NCBI GenBank assembly: GCA_009869945.1
Contig: WIXG01000192.1
Location: forward strand, 88,447 to 152,446
Length of the DNA: 64,000 nucleotides
Origin: Mesaphorura yosii
Lineage: Eukaryota > Arthropoda > Collembola > Poduromorpha > Tullbergiidae
Reading direction: 5' to 3'
In this document: positions 46,950 to 59,222 of the stretch, piece by piece
Numbering within the stretch: the stretch's first letter is position 1
Layout: every line of letters starts with the position of its first letter
Program-made: the position numbers and the translations under genes
Notes under the pieces: model-generated
The model's database searches: none
Told to the model about the DNA's origin: nothing
The model's input: the letters and a program-made list of their open reading frames with translations, nothing else

Positions 46950-49900
46950 TTCCCTGAAACAACAGTCACCGGTTCAATTAAGTACAATAATCAGTAAAGA
47001 AGTAGCTTCAGTTAGGACAACAAATTTACCTTTACGACTGCTGCTTCATTTAAATCACTGAATTCACACAAAGCTAATCTATCTTGCTTGATTAGAGTTG
47101 GTCTGGTGTGCATCGCACTCTGTTTCTGTCCATTAATGTAACTATAATTTTGGTGAAACAAGACCGAATGGAAATAAAAACATGGAAATTGTTTTTGCGA
47201 AACGGCCAAGCACAAAATGGCTGGCTGGCTGGCTGCTCCAGTTTTGCTGTGGTTTTGGGCGCATGGGCTTTAGCAACAATCTTGGGGTAATGCGAGAGCC
47301 TGTTCACATTCACCGCTTGAAAAACTGGTGAGCACGTTCCGCAAGTTGCAACTTTGTTCATTGATTGTTGCCTGTCATTGCTGTCAAGCGTTAAAGCTTA
47401 ATGAGTCCGGAGCAGTGTAGTACAGCAGCTTTGATCATTTTAGTCATAACCAAAACTCAGCCAAGTGGACAGCATCCTCAAGTTAGATTCGTCATGTAAA
47501 GCAAAGCGTTCGAGTTCAATGCGTGATAGATGTCTTGATGAATTGTCAGAATTGCCTTATTATTGTCAAAATCTGGTTTTAAGTGTGGACTGAACTGCCT
47601 GAGCGGTGGGCCGAAAGTTAGCGTGCCGGTAAGTACATTTACGTTAAACGTTATTGATACCTGAAGCTGACATTCATTCCGGGCGCATTTACGGAAGGCC
47701 ACCAGGCACGACGGAGACACCCGACTCTCATACCTGTTAGTCAACCCGTTCACATTTAATTATCGCCATCTCCAATCATAACCTTCAAATGGAATGAGAG
47801 AGTAAATTTAGAACCACACATAAATGTTAACCAGATTCCGGCGGTGGTGCGTACTTTTAATTGAGATTCTGCTGACAAACGAGTTTAGCCAACGCTCTAT
47901 TTACAGAAACGCCGTTATAAGTTCTCAATAATTGTATTGAAACGCTGCTATGCGACACCAGTGAAAGCTGGACGGTAACTTGTGCGCAAACTTTTGTTCT
48001 GTGCCATTTTGCAAACTCTGACCACTTGTAATATGTGTCAGCCAAACTTCGAAACTTTCAATGCAAAGCAACAATTGCCTTGCTGTAAATGTCAGAATTT
48101 GAACTTTATGTGGTAAACTGACTTATCCGCCCCGTAGCTGCCTCAATTTCTGTAGCTTTGAAGATGGCTTCAGCCTATACAACAGCAACATTGCAGTCGT
48201 TCATTCTGGGCTGCGGTGAACTTGAAGCAATCATCGAGCCACTCACTCATAATGGGAAAATAAACTAGTATGACTCGAGCTCTTACTGATAGCGTGTGAC
48301 TCCCCTTCTCTTCTCTCAGTCAGTTAATATGGTCTAGTTTTCTTTTTTTCTTTCTGCTGCTTTTCCGGGTGCCTATTCTATTCTATTACCCTTGAAAAAT
48401 GCTTGAAATCACTTTACCATTATGATTACGGTTATTACGCTCCATTTCCTCATTTATTAATACGAACTTCCCTTCGACGTTCGACATCTTGGAAATGAAG
48501 GTAAATATTGAGCCAATTATACCAGTGAAGGTTTATTAGCCCGCCAGACATTTCAGGCGATTCAGACGCTTCAAACAAATCAATGACATGTGCTACCTGT
48601 AATAAAAAGTGCAATATGCAGTTCTCGAAGGCAAGCTGGATTGGGCGACGACGATTATGGCCCCCAATATGGCAATGGCCGATGGAAATTGATAGCAATT
48701 AAAGAAGAACAAAAAGTCTATTAAAAGTGCCTCTTATGCTTTCTCCCTTATTGAATCCCATTTATCATTCTCGCGTACTAAGCGAGAAGGCAATTACTGT
48801 CCAATGAAACACCCATGAGCTTAGGAAAAGAAACTAAAGTTTTATTGCAGCACTTTTCCCTTTTATTTTTATTTCGTCGTTTTATTCCATTCACAGTTGC
48901 TTTCCTGGTCCCGATAGCATTCTGAGCCCGTTGTTGGCGTATGCCACTGCGTCCTCGCTGCTGGCTACCGAGGCCGACTTCTTTAAGTGGCTTGACTTGG
49001 CAATGGCGAATAGCAACTAATAATACCTTCAATCCGGAAAATCTGCAGGGGGTTTCATAAAGTGACTCCATATGTTATATGCTGCACTGCGTGCGTAATG
49101 GGAAAATTTATTAGTTTAGTTGCACTTGCACTTTTCTAATAATGCCAACGGCCAGTGCAGTACGACTCAGCAAGGTACACCCCAAACATGCGCACGGCCA
49201 AATGTGGATATGAAATTAAATGATATTAAAAAGGTTAGACCAGATTCCAATTGAGCCGTGTACTTGGTTTCTGTTTCAATCGCCGTCATCTCATCATCTG
49301 ACTGTGTGAGCCCATTTTGGTGAAGAAATTGTAAATGAAGTGAAAGAAATGGTTCACAACAATGAAAGCCACTTGCTGTTTATGTTTATACATTAAACTT
49401 GATGATTCCGGCTCACTTTCTTTTGTATTGTGTTTTTCTCTTCGTGTTTGATTCTTTGATTCGCCCTTCTTGAAAAATGTCTTTATTAACCTTCGCCGTG
49501 CTGTGGTTTCGATCTCCGGATCAAAGCTGAAATCTTGCATTGCTATTATTGTTGCATTCCTGTCACATTCTCTGGAGCGCAGAGATTGAGCATTTGCACT
49601 GGGCGAAGCCGACTTTAAAACATGAGCAGCAGCTTTCGGTTTCGAGCGGTTGTGATCTCCTCTTTAATAATAAAAGATCATTTGCTCCAACCAAGATTCC
49701 GTTCGTCTCGGTGCCGTGCTGGGCCAAATCCTACGTTGGCTGTAGTTGGAAAGGGGAGAGAAATACTTGTCAAAGAAATGAATGTAGCGACACTTTCTTT
49801 CGACTTACGCTTGCTGTGGGACTCCCGTAATGGAGAAAATAAGAAAGAAATCGGTTCAAACACTGCGTGGAACTGCAAAGTTTAAACTTTTTCACAATTC

Positions 49901-51434
49901 TTTTTCTCACTCATGCTTCACAATTGCACATGGGCCCTCTGCCTCAAAATGCGAATGCGAACAAGCTATACAATGATTCTTGGTTGACGAAAGTGTTCTT
50001 GAGCTCGCTGCACGAGTCAAACTTTGTAATTTTGGGAGAAGGGTAACACGTTCCTTTCTTCAGTGGGCTCGGATAATATATTATTAGGTTTGACATTAAA
50101 GAATTATGGATGTGTGCTATTTCTCACTGGGCTCAGAATTTATGCGAAACGCGAACACGAACGCCTCAGAATCGGTTGCACCAAGAACGCAGCTGCATTT
50201 GCACGTTGCATTGTCGAAAGCAGACGGCACCTTTTGACTTGCAACTTTAACCCTTTCACACTTGCATTTTTTCATATTAGAACAATATTTGCGTTTTACA
50301 GTGGGTACAAAAGTTCAAGTTCGCGTCTGTCGGTTACACTGCAGTGAAACTAAGACTAATGATGGAATTTCAAGTGTCATTCCAATGTGCGTGTGGGGAT
50401 TGGCTTGGCTTGTAATCTTGTTGCTGGCACGTTCCCATCCAACAATGCACATGAAATTCAAAATTATTCTCACATCGCCCGAAAGCAAGATTTTATTACA
50501 ATGTGAGAGCACGAACATGATATTACGTTTGAGACTCAAGCTTTTGAATTTTCTTTACTCTTTGAGCGCCAGCGTCATTTTTAACTCTGAATGCTGTTTT
50601 TGTCTTTATTACTTAAGAAAGACGTGGAGACATGCAGCCTGCACAGGGTTCATGAGGTTCATGTGGGGTGAATAGTCTCGCGTTTTCTTCTCGTATCATT
50701 TTAATGGCGAGGGTGTTTATTCAAGTGGCACCACCGAAAGGGAAGAAAGGTTTCATAAAGACGTACCTAAGCCTCGCCTCGCCTGGAGTGAAAGAATTTC
50801 AAGTTATGAAGTATCTGCCTTTGCCTTCTGCTCTGGCTCTTAGCATTTAATAGATTCACAGCATCAACCCTTTTACGGTGGCTGAGTAATATGTCACGAA
50901 AATTATCACATTGTTCTTCAGCGTCGGAATTCTTGACTCCATACTCGGGCTGTGTTTGATTTTTATTAGTACATCTGAATTAAACTGAGCCGTGGAATAT
51001 GGAAGAAGGGGTTCCAAGTTTGTGAATGTTTTCTTTCACTTTCTGTTTCATTTCCCCTCCCAGCGCACTCTTCTCGCTCGTGCTTTTGGACTGTCGAGAC
51101 TGACTCCCTGAATTATGAAAACATATGGCCTGGCATTCGCTCTGGGACTCTCCTCAAATCTGTTCTGACAAAATCTAATTAAGGTAACATAAACCGTCTC
51201 GTAATGAAAATAGGAAGACTGAGCATGGAAGTGCTTCCACACTTTATAAATGTGCTGTTGTCGTCCTCGGTGACTGAGCAATAATATTTTCGCCTGGAAT
51301 TATTTATTTATAAGCATTGGATTTTGACACAACTTAAATTAAGCAATAGGTTGAACCTTGCATAATCTCTCTTGTGCGTGATGAATATTATAATCAGTCG
51401 TACAACCAACAACGACGCGATGTTTGCACAGATT
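46950..51434. other. 4.5 kb region without a supported gene
   Basis: Contains the DGCR8 promoter side and the 3' flank of the DOMON gene. Open frames are short and without domains. The frame at 47478-47753 (-) has somewhat coding-like composition but no splice partners or recognisable family. Confidence 0.4.
51303..51308 (-). terminator. Candidate poly(A) signal of the DOMON gene
   Basis: Minus-strand AATAAA (TTTATT on the plus strand) about 130 bases after the stop codon. Confidence 0.45.
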
Positions 51435-52099
51435 TTATACTAACAATGAACCGAATACCCCCAACGCGATGACTGTGAGAGACGCAACCAAGTTCCAGCA
51501 GCCAGAATGAGAATTCCTGAGAGTCAATTCAGCGCCGCCGCGTCGAGTACCATGACCACCTTCCACGTTGTCTGTAGCTCCCATCGACCAAATGATCTTA
51601 ATTTTGCCTGTCCCAATCACAAGATCGTATTCCTTGTCACCAGTGTCGAACTTACGACGGAATTGGATTACAGTTTGCGTTCCATTATTTTCACAGGAAT
51701 CTAACTCCCAGTTTTGAAAGTTATCTGGGTCACGTTCTGCATTGTGGTTATTGCCAAAGTAGTCCTGAAATAACCAATGTATACTACTAGAAGTTCATAA
51801 AGGATTGCCTGGCCTATAATTGTTTGATGCCAGATCTTCCATTGACTCACCCCGAAATAACTAGTCCTGTTTTCATAGCATCCTCCAATAAACAAGTCCG
51901 CCCCTTGCATTACTCCGTTAGGAGCAATTCCAAATCCGACGAAGCCCGTGGTGCTTGCCTTGATATTAATGTACACATCCTGCGCCTCTTCATCGGGATG
52001 AGAGTAGCCACTAATGCTCCCGTCCTCGTTTGTGAATTCGTCGTGTGCTGAGACCGCGAGTACGGCCAGAAGAAGAATGAAGACTGATGTAGTCGCCAT
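51435..52099 (-). CDS. Small DOMON-domain extracellular protein, probably GPI-anchored
   Basis: Exons 51851-52099 and 51435-51764 give 192 residues. A signal peptide occupies residues 1-19 (TSVFILLLAVLAVSA). The single DOMON domain (beta-sandwich, heme or sugar binding in characterised members) shows the family pattern TGFVGFGIAPNGVMQGADLF and later KIIWSMGATDNVEGGHGTRR. The C-terminus is a hydrophobic segment (LVASLTVIALGVFGSLLV) preceded by small residues and ending the protein, which fits either a GPI-attachment signal or a tail anchor. There is no monooxygenase domain as in DBH/MOXD1, so this is a stand-alone DOMON protein. Ligand and role are unknown. The Met at 52099 is chosen because it starts the signal peptide about 95 bases below a TATA box; an in-frame upstream Met would spoil the signal sequence. 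Confidence 0.82.
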
Positions 52100-52191
52100 G
52101 TTGAAATCAGGAGCAAAAAAAGAGAACGCACGTAGTGTGTCGTGTGCAAAAGCTCGGACTTGACTAGAGCGAAAGCTGATTATCGACATCA

Positions 52192-52198
52192 TTTTATA
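52192..52198 (-). promoter_or_regulatory. TATA box of the DOMON gene
   Basis: TATAAAA on the minus strand, about 93 bases upstream of the start codon. This distance fits a TATA-driven promoter with a short 5' UTR of roughly 60 bases. Confidence 0.55.
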
Positions 52199-53951
52199 AA
52201 TGTCCGACATGATGCGATGTCACGTACGCCCACTCGTTAATATCAATCTTGGCTTGCTTCAGCTGATAATCAATCAGAATGCGTGCTTGGCGTTTGGTTG
52301 GATGCGCTGAGCTCCCTGTAAAGACCTTGGCCACCATTGGTAATAATTAATTGCACGTGAGCATCAGATGATTCTCTAAGCACAGGCTGATGACTGATGG
52401 ACACGTCAAGGTATTTGTGATATGCGACGGCGTAGCCTGCAAGCCATAAATTCCAGAAATGAACAATCAGGTGATCGACACAGTGAAGAGAAAATTTTCA
52501 AGCCCGTTTGCGCTACACCTCGATTTGTGCGTTTTCATGGTCAATACTCAAGTGGTCTGCACTGCACCAGTATGCCGCTTGTCGTCACACGATTTATATG
52601 CTTTTGTTTTAGAGGTCGATGAGCAATTGTCCGGCAGTCTTATGAAACAAAACCACTGATTCGGTATGAAATTCATGTTAATAACATTTAACATGGGTGT
52701 AATTTTGGTTAATCAATTTTGAATCTGACCGGTTCTTTTCTGTTGGCCAAAGAAATTAAGATCCATTCGGTTGCAATGAACTCGATGTATACGCCAAGTC
52801 AGTCACGTACTCAACAAGACAGGAATGATTATCGGTTTAGGTTGAATGCTCCAGGAACTATTTCAGCATCTCTTAAACTCAAACTGCATTCTGAACGAGC
52901 TCTGAGTAAGATAAGGGCCACACACCAGTCGTGTAAGTAGTTATTGCCTTGGTTCTTTGATCTCTGATTGTACCATGTCTGATCATTCTGTTCTGTTTGC
53001 AGCTAGACTGAATAAGGCATTGACTGACAGCAAGGTGAGGTTCATTGTTTCACAATTAGAAACAAATACAGGGTCTCTGAATTCCCCACAAAATACCCGA
53101 TTGACGAGTAGTTGCCTGTTCACTAGCGGTGAATTTAGATAAGAATTTTAGCAATAATTGAACGTGTTCAATACATGTATCATTGTATCATGACTCACAT
53201 GAGCTGCGGTTATTACTGGGCGCAGCTTCCATCTTGCGTAATTTAACTCACGTTTAATATGTCATGAATCATCAACTTGCGTCAGTCGTATGAACAGTGG
53301 ACAGAGTTCTTTCTCAGTCGTAACCACCCTCGTCATTATTGGTGCCATCACATAATGCATGTTACTCATGGGAAATTCCTGGCTTGTAGCTTCAAGGTGA
53401 ATTCGAGCAGGGCAGCAGCTCCTCGGAATGCAAAAAGGAGCAGCAGCTCTCGCGCGCCTGAGTTTAGAAAGACGGCGGAGATTGACAAAGATAAAGCAAT
53501 TAACAAAAATCCATTCTTATTATTGCCGAGAAATATGGTGCGTAGTTCGTGCAATTACGCTGCAGCTCGTACTACTAATAAACCGAGTAACCGAGGCTAT
53601 AATGCACTCGCCCCGTATGTTTCGCAGCTCTCTCGCGTCGCTTTTCGCTCAGCTTTATCAAGTTGAAAGTGTCCACAAGAGAATTGCTCAAGATGTGAGG
53701 AGATGGTCGTCCTGAAACTAATTAAGTAATAAGCCACGGCTGTGTTGGACCAAAAGTTTTGTTCTGGAGTTCGAGTCAGCCTGACAACACACAATAACCA
53801 AGCAATAGCAATGGTAAAGGCAGGGGCAATAAAGATGTGCATCGAATATTAACTCGAGTCGTCTTAATCATGACCCTGCTCTGGTAGATGAAAAATAAAA
53901 CAATAAGGCGTGTGGTATGGGATAAGATGAAGAAGATAAGCCGATGAAATC

Positions 53952-53987
53952 GTGCACCGGTGCACCGTCCAACGCTGCGAGCGTTGG
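53952..53987. repeat. Perfect 14-bp palindrome followed by an 8-bp stem hairpin
   Basis: GTGCACCGGTGCAC at 53952-53965 is a perfect palindrome. Three bases later, CCAACGCT (53969-53976) pairs perfectly with AGCGTTGG (53980-53987) over a 3-base loop. Confidence 0.8.
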
Positions 53988-56501
53988 GGAAGAATTCGAC
54001 TGACGGAGGCCTGAGAATTGTAAATTGAGTTTACTTTCTTTCTAGACATTCTTCTTTCAGAGTTCAAAGTCAAAAATGCTGCCAATAAGTTGTGTTCGCG
54101 TCGTCTTATAATTGTCTTGAAAAAACCGACAGAAAGGCGAATTTCAAAGTCAAGTCATTTCTCAAAATTTCTCGTCTTCGTCTTCGTCTTGGCCTTATCT
54201 TTCATTTTTGCCTGTGTCGGTCTTCTTGGAGACGTCGAATAACGTAACGTTACGTGACGCACCGATGTGAGTGCATTCTGCGCTCGGCGTGCTTGCAGCA
54301 AACGTGACGTGACATCAGGCAGAGAAAGGAGCTCCTGACTCAAGACAGCTCTGAGACGAGGCCAGACGAGAATTATCGTACATGTGAATTTGGAGAGCTG
54401 AAAACTTTGAAAATAGAAGGGTTATTACAGAGTCAATCCATTCTTCTGGAGTGCGTACTTGCGTACGTTACGCCACGAATTTTTTCATACTTGCAGTACT
54501 CTCGTGGCTCGTATGTGTAAAATCTTTGGATTTAGCTTTTGGAACAATGCTCATCCATCTTCTGACTACTGCCATGCCACGCCAAGCCACGTCTGACGCT
54601 GCCTCCCAAGATGAGATGAAGAAAGGATAGAAGAAATCCATGCAACGTGCTTCGAATTGCGAATGTGTGCTGACAATCAAAAAGTAGTGAATGTCCTCTC
54701 TCGTCTCGTGTTGCTGCACCAGCTTCCGCATCCGCATCCGCATCTTTTCTTTCTTTGGCTGGTGCCGGTGCTGGTACGAATATTTTCTTTCTAGCTTCTT
54801 TCTGTTCCTATTTCCCTTTTGGGCTTACCATTTTTTGTACTTCGTGTTCTGGTCACGATCTCCAGAAAGTCTAACTCGTGTCTTCTTATTTGGGATCTCC
54901 ATGCAGCCAGCAAGCGGCAACAGAATGCATTCGCCCACACCCAGCCAATAATGCACAAAGTACAATGTTGGAAACGCCAAACGCGATGATGATGCACGAT
55001 GCACCAGGCCCAAGTCCTAGAAGCCAGGCTAGCCCATGGACAGGTACTCCACTAATGCTCGATGCAGCGTGCTTGGCAATTGGCATTAGCCTCACATTGT
55101 TCAGCACTGCGTACTGCATCTAAGTTGTAGTTGTACCATGGTATTGTTTGGAGCTGAATGGATGCTTGTGCCTGACGTGGACTGCAGCTCAGCTGCACAC
55201 AAACGAAGCACGCAAGACGCATTGATGAATTTCTTTCCCCTTTCTTCCACTTCAATAAGTGAAAGTTTGGACTTGTTCGATGAGTTGTTCAAGTTGTTCT
55301 TGAGAACCTTTTCATGCCGCCTGTTATTATTTTCCGGTTGCCCTTTCTGCAGTCGCGCTGGTGTCGGCAGGTGAACTCATTTCTCACATATGACGTGTAT
55401 TTTCTTGAAAACGGAAGAGTAAGTAAACTGACCAGACGCACAGAGCTGTCAGTAGCCAAATCAGGAATCTTAATCAGTCGTCTCCGTCTTCGTCTACGAA
55501 TTGGATTCAGAAATCAACTCGGAAAATGGAAATCTGACGTGCCAGAGCCAAAGTCAAGCTATGTCATGTCTACCGATTAAATCCTGGGCAATATTTAGCA
55601 ACTTCGCACTGGGCTCGCTTGCCCGAAGGGATGTCAACTTTCTTTCTAGAACGGAGTTTCTTTTTTATATGTGCAGTTATTTCTTCCCCCTTCGTATTTG
55701 CCCGGCTTCCCCGCTGCCGCTATCATTAAAGTACAATACGATGGCATAAAAATTGCCATTGAAATGATACCAGGAAACGTCAAATCCCATTTCACCATTA
55801 TATTTTAAAGATATTGTCTTGAGCACGAAATGCAATATGAAATGAATGCCTTTTCCGTTCTGACTTGACATATTCATCAGATGCGTACGGGAACGAGAGA
55901 AATATGAAAAATTGGAAAATGTGACAGATCAATAATTTGTCGGAAGCCAAACGAGAATGTATAGCCAGTATCGCACGCTTCTTGTTCGTGGTCATGCGGG
56001 AATCGTGACTTTCATGACTTGTGAGGAAATACAACTGCAATTCAGGACCGAGACTCATGGACGGAATATAAATCGAAGCCATAACTCGGGATTTGGAGAT
56101 TTTACATATAAAACGGCGAGTTAAATCGGCTCAGTGGGATCAAAAGTTCGCCGGACATTGTTCGTTTGACATTGACCATGACTCGTTTTCGCTTTTCAAA
56201 CTGCTGAGATTCAAACAGAAACAGCCAAAGACTAATCATCTTGACTACTCGTGTACTTCACATGAGAATCTGAATACATTGAACGGTTCCATCATTGCCC
56301 TTCAGAAAAGAATCTTTAATAGCCAAATGCTATCTGTTTTCTGTCTGCTGCGTCTGGCCCAGAGCAGAGTTAATAGCAGAGTTAATTAGAAGTATGGACC
56401 TAGTGACGTCGGCTGCACTCCAGTTCCAACAACTCTGTAACCATCCAAGGTATTCGACGCTTCATTCATTTATTCATTCGTGGAGTTTTGCATAGGAATA
56501 C

Positions 56502-56566
56502 CCAGGGCGGCTGGAGACTGCTGGTCATGGTTTTCTTTCTAACCGCCCTGGAAATACAGGGCGGTT
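56502..56566. repeat. Hairpin with a 10-bp perfect stem plus a third matching arm
   Basis: AACCGCCCTG (56541-56550) and CAGGGCGGTT (56557-56566) form a perfect stem with a 6-base loop. CCAGGGCGG at 56502-56510 is a further copy of one arm and could pair instead with 56543-56551. Confidence 0.8.
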
Positions 56567-57701
56567 GACAAATCAGCTCTCAATTCATCTAATTGCTCTC
56601 ACGTTTTCAGGAAATGGATGCAGCATAATAGAGACCACTTTAGCTCGCTAAATGACTTGTGGCGACAGTCAGCGAGGTTCGTGTTGCTCCAATGACGTGC
56701 AGGCGGAAACGAGATTGTACTTTTGGAACTGCTCAACAGAATATGATCACAGTATTCATCCCGAGGAAGACTGCAGAAAAGAAGAAACAATCCCAGTTTG
56801 AATGGTTTGGCAGTACATGTAAAATATGCTTATGTGCTTGTAAATTTGACAATTGATGTCCTCCACTTGAATAAATTATTTGAGTACGCCAGCTCAGCGC
56901 ATGTTAGGATCTAAGCACTTACGTCACTGCGAAGCTCGTGAAGACTCTCCATCATGTCTCCGTTAACAGAAGTTTCTCCGATTGACGTAGCATGATTGTT
57001 ATCCGAAAAACATGTTTCTTATTTGCTGATCACTGTGATGACCGAAATGGAATGACTGGAAATGACTGAATGTGTCACGTTCAACGTGATCGTTACCGAT
57101 CTTTTGTTAGCATATCATTCAGACGTTTGGGGAAGGTAGTGCCTGTTCGCATTGTTGAGTTGTGTTTGTCATGCACCAATTCGTAGATTCAAGCAGCATA
57201 GCATTAAGCATGATCATTCATAATTGTGGAATCACTAACGTGTTGCGAATTGCGAAAGAGAACAATCGGGACCTTGACCCTGACATTTAAGCTAGCCCAC
57301 TACGCAGATGCCATCGGAGGCGTGCTCCTCTTTCGTGTTTCGTGGTATGTTAGCCTCACGTCGAGCGGTTGATAAACCAGCACTGCGACACCCGCGAATC
57401 ACGCGCGTGGCACGCTGACACCTATTTGCTCAGTGCAAAAAACAGAAACTATTTCATGCTAGCTAATCGAATTTAGTGAAGTTCTCACCTGCTGAATCAT
57501 GACATTCGCACTTCAGAACAGGGAACACCTGTTCCTTCGTTTATCTTATCTAAACTTATGTTAGAACTAAAATTAAATGTACGTTGAATTTCTGACCACC
57601 TGAGTAAATAATCACGCACACACTACCAGTATTGCAAGCTGTTCTGATTAAGCACTGGAAAACTTAAAAGAAACTATTAATTGTAATTGCTTACAGTGGC
57701 A

Positions 57702-59222
57702 ATGATAGTAACACACAGCAGAAGCCCCGACTCGGATTCCGAAAATCGGCGACCAGAAAGGATGCCCGGGAGGGCAGGCAAGCAGGTTGGAAGTGAACGA
57801 CGAACTGCCTTAATCCTCGCCAGCAGGGCTCGGCGCAAACGTGAGCTGTCCCTCATACAGGAAATGGGGCACACTCTTCCAGTCGACGAACTCGTCGCGC
57901 CAGAGTACAAGGGCCGGCCACTGGACAAAGCAACCATCCTCAGACTCGCCGTATCCTACTTGAAGCTGCAACGAATGGTGGACTGGTTTGGTTGTCCTGC
58001 ATCAGCTCTGAAGAGTTCATCACAAATGTATTCATTCATTCATTCAGCAGTGGAAGACTGTATGGGGACAATACTTGAAGGTGGCTTCATACTGGTCATG
58101 ACTCCAGATGGACTAGTCTCTTATGCTTCCGCCGCAACCTTGGACACCCTTGGATTTTCCAGCATGGACATAATTGGCAAAAGTATTTACGAATGGGTTC
58201 ACCATTCTGACTTCGTCGACGTCAAGCGCCTCCTCAGAATCGATAAGACAGACAACAGCTACGGCCAAAAGCGATCGGAGCTGGTGCGAATCAAACTCTC
58301 AGCACGCATTTCGCGAAATCCTTACCGCGTGTTCCATGTCAGAGGCAAAGTGTTCCCGAACTCAGCTCCGGGCGATTTCTTCGTCGGAGTCGTCCAGCCT
58401 ATCCCTCATCCTGGTGACAACGGCTTCCCCATGTTCACTTGGAGCCACGAGCAAATATTCACTTCGCTAGTGTCGCCAGACTTTCAGTGCGCCACATTCT
58501 CTTTCGCAAACCGTGTTCCAGCCGAGTGCCAGAAGTGAGCTTTAATCGAGTAATTTTCATGTCCAATTTAGAATGTACGCTAATTTTCAATGTTGCGTTT
58601 GCAGCGCAATCACGAGGTACACAGGCTTTGCCCTGTGGGATGTCTGTGGTGTTTCGTGTCTTGAGATGATTCATCCGGGAGACTTGACCAGATTTTCAAA
58701 TGACATGAAAATTCGTAAGTTCAGAGTCTTGTAGTCTTGGTTTGAAGTGCTGACAATAGCGATATTTCTACAGTTGCCCAAAAGGGCCAGTCAGTCGGAG
58801 AATACCGCTGCCTGAGAAAAAATGGTGGCTACGTGCGAATGTGCACCCAGACAACTTACGTGGATTCTCATGGCAAGGTTACCATCCAAAACCCAGCTGT
58901 TATCATTGTCCGCAACCATGTGCTTGAGGTGTACGACACTGACGAGATCTATGCAGAGATTCAGCTAGTAGGCGGCAGAAGGGGAAGTACCACCTCTGAA
59001 TCAGACATTTTTGTACCTGAAGCCCCTCGCGAGGCGACTCCCATGTACCCAGCAAGTTATGTAGAGGAGCTAAGCCCAAGCCCAGCGAGCATACCGCCGT
59101 CACCGATGGAGACGGAAACTTCTCCCTTTGATTTGGTTCCCGCAGATGAGCTGGAACGATTGGAGCAATATCTTCAGAGCCATGAAACGTCGTGGTGGAC
59201 AAAAGCCTCTACCTGGCCGTGA
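57702..59222 (+). CDS. Short divergent bHLH-PAS transcription factor of the HIF/SIM (alpha) class
   Basis: Exons 57702-58534, 58605-58714 and 58774-59222 give 463 residues. The bHLH region is at about 33-92, with a basic segment ASRARRKREL comparable to the ARSRR core of HIF/SIM proteins. Helix 2 is LDKATILRLAVSYLKLQ, and the loop is longer than usual. PAS-A starts near residue 106 (YSFIHSAVEDC, MTPDGLVSYAS, SIYEWVHHSDFVD). PAS-B is split by two introns and shows MIHPGDLTRF, KGQSVGEYRCLRKNGGYV and IVRNHVL, closest in pattern to HIF-alpha and SIM/Trachealess. Only about 95 residues follow PAS-B, rich in Ser/Pro/Glu, ending in an amphipathic ADELERLEQYL stretch. No LxxLAP oxygen-degradation motif is visible. 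The first Met after an acceptor at 57686 is used as start, but an upstream exon is possible. Exact orthology is unclear. Confidence 0.78.

Larger units (their letters stand above)
52200..57701. other. 5.5 kb region without a supported gene
   Basis: Between the divergent DOMON and bHLH-PAS genes. It holds two notable inverted-repeat structures (53952-53987 and 56502-56566) but no coding exon I can support. An acceptor (ttgcttacag) just upstream of 57702 indicates that the bHLH-PAS gene may have a 5' exon in this stretch. Confidence 0.45.

Noticed and set aside
47478-47753. 91-codon minus-strand frame with moderately coding-like composition
   Set aside because: No domain, signal peptide or compatible splice partner; kept only as a note in the region description.
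56450-56480. ATTC-type microsatellite-like runs here and near 1700 and 58030
   Set aside because: Too short and irregular to call as a repeat element; the copy at 58030 is within coding sequence.
58174-58470. 98-codon frame inside the bHLH-PAS exon
   Set aside because: Shadow of the PAS-coding frame; Ser/Ala-rich composition comes from frame shift.
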